Source: DASQFQ01 sp963802905
Lineage (GTDB): Bacteria > Actinomycetota > Thermoleophilia > Solirubrobacterales > Solirubrobacteraceae
NCBI GenBank assembly: GCA_963802905.1
Contig: CAWDKH010000012.1
Location: 1 to 64,000 of the forward strand
Direction of reading: 5' to 3'
DNA: 64,000 nt
Position 1 is the stretch's first letter. Every line of letters begins with the position of its first letter. Position numbers and translations under genes: made by a program. The notes beneath the pieces are model-generated. The model made no database searches. It worked only from the letters and a program-made list of their open reading frames with translations, and had not been told where the DNA came from. Below are positions 63,308-64,000 of this stretch, in pieces.

Positions 63308-64000
63308 CTAGGCAGGCTGCGCCTCCGGCAGACCGAGCTCTTCCACCGCTGCGTCGCGCATCATGTACTTCTGGACCTTGCCGGTGACGGTCATCGGGAA
63401 CTCGTCGACGAAGACCACGTACTTCGGCACCTTGTAGTGGGCGATCTTGCCCGAGCAGAACTCGCGCAGCTCGTCCTCGGTCAGCGACGCGCCCTCGCGC
63501 AGGATCACCGACACCATCACCGCCTCGCCGTAGCGCGGGTCGGGCACGCCGTAGACCGCGGCGTCGGAGATCGCGTCGTGGGTATAGAGGAACTCCTCGA
63601 TCTCGCGCGGGTAGACGTTCTCGCCGCCGCGGATGATCATGTCCTTCGATCGGCCGACGATCTTCACGTAGCCCTCGTCGTCCATCGTCGCGAGGTCGCC
63701 GGTGTGCATGAAGCGCGAGGCGTCGATCGCCTCGCTCGTGCGCTCCGGGTCCTCCCAGTAGCCGAGCATCACGCGAGTAGCCGCGGGTGCACAGCTCGCC
63801 CGGCTCGCCGCGCGGCACGAGGCGGCCGGTCTCCGGGTGGACGACCTTCACCTCGACATGCGGGTGCACCCGCCCGACGGTGCCGACGCGGCGCTCGAGC
63901 TCGTCCTCGGCGGTCGTCTGGGTTGAGACGGGCGAGGTCTCCGTCATGCCGTAACAGATGGTCACGCCCTCCATGTTCATCCGGTCGATGACCTTGCGCA
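63308..64000 (-). CDS. AMP-dependent acyl-CoA synthetase, C-terminal part (one frameshift as assembled)
   Basis: The gene enters from beyond 64000. CYGMTETSPVSTQTT (A5-like motif), RVGTVGRVHPHVEVKVVHP and GELCTRGYS are in one frame. At 63773-63776 one base too many shifts to VMLGYWEDPERTSEAI, FMHTGDLATMDDEGYVKIVG, MIIRGGENVYPREIEEFL and the catalytic Lys in TVTGKVQKYMMRD. RGYSVMLGYW is a conserved block that is restored by dropping one base. It is a medium/long-chain fatty acyl-CoA ligase type. Confidence 0.88.

Overview
The window is very GC-rich (roughly 70%), has strong C/G wobble preference and many 1-4 nt gene overlaps. It carries an Rpf-like resuscitation factor, SARP-type regulator, IdeR/DtxR-like iron box, TerC and GGDEF/EAL proteins. 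This fits a high-GC actinomycete, most likely Thermoleophilia/Solirubrobacterales (inference from gene content; no 16S in the window). No CRISPR array, prophage, classical transposase or biosynthetic gene cluster was seen.

Layout. 0-6 kb: end of an enoyl-CoA hydratase, small proteins, a SARP/BTAD regulator, then a SAM methyltransferase next to a selenium-binding-protein-type methanethiol oxidase. 5.9-24 kb, minus strand: a translation and arginine block reading thrS, an RTX protein, infC, [gap], rpmI-rplT, a SpoU methyltransferase, pheS-pheT and argC-argJ-argB-argD. The gap (15.0-20.4 kb) holds plus-strand genes: an iron-box-controlled FTR1 uptake operon, then a small nucleotide-fold protein with a DeoR regulator. 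The block is the ancient thrS-infC-rpmI-rplT-pheST neighbourhood split by that insertion. 24-29 kb: a DUF1445 hydro-lyase, a 134-nt hairpin, and an overlapping operon of MFS transporter, cyclase, acetamidase/formamidase and peptidase E. 29-34 kb: Rpf-like protein, class V aminotransferase, SDR, aldo/keto reductase and gnd. 33.7-41.7 kb: two large secreted proteins; the first is a ~2,000-residue multidomain protein whose frame is broken dozens of times as assembled. 42-45 kb: BrkB-like membrane protein, a HEVSH-motif protein with its partner, and an ArsR-AHSA1 pair. 45-53 kb: APC permease and three overlapping signalling genes (multi-HAMP hybrid kinase, REC-PAS-GGDEF-EAL, GGDEF), then tRNA-Val. 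53-64 kb: aldo/keto reductase, an AbiEi-DUF559 gene bounded by two copies of a 47-nt hairpin, tRNA-Cys, TerC, a hydrolase, FHA protein, epimerase, FtsH, a circularly permuted ATP-grasp protein, a PAP2 phosphatase and the end of an acyl-CoA synthetase.

Two observations stand out. (1) Nearly every frameshift here, including one in essential pheS, can be repaired by deleting one base, and almost always the site reads as two alternative bases written side by side at a codon's third position (C and G). About 65-70 such sites crowd into one gene at 34.0-39.6 kb. The best reading is two sequence variants merged into one consensus, so the 'broken' genes are probably intact in the organism. (2) The AbiEi-DUF559 gene at 53.9-54.8 kb starts inside one copy of a palindromic repeat and stops inside the other. 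It looks like a compact, self-contained mobile or selfish unit.
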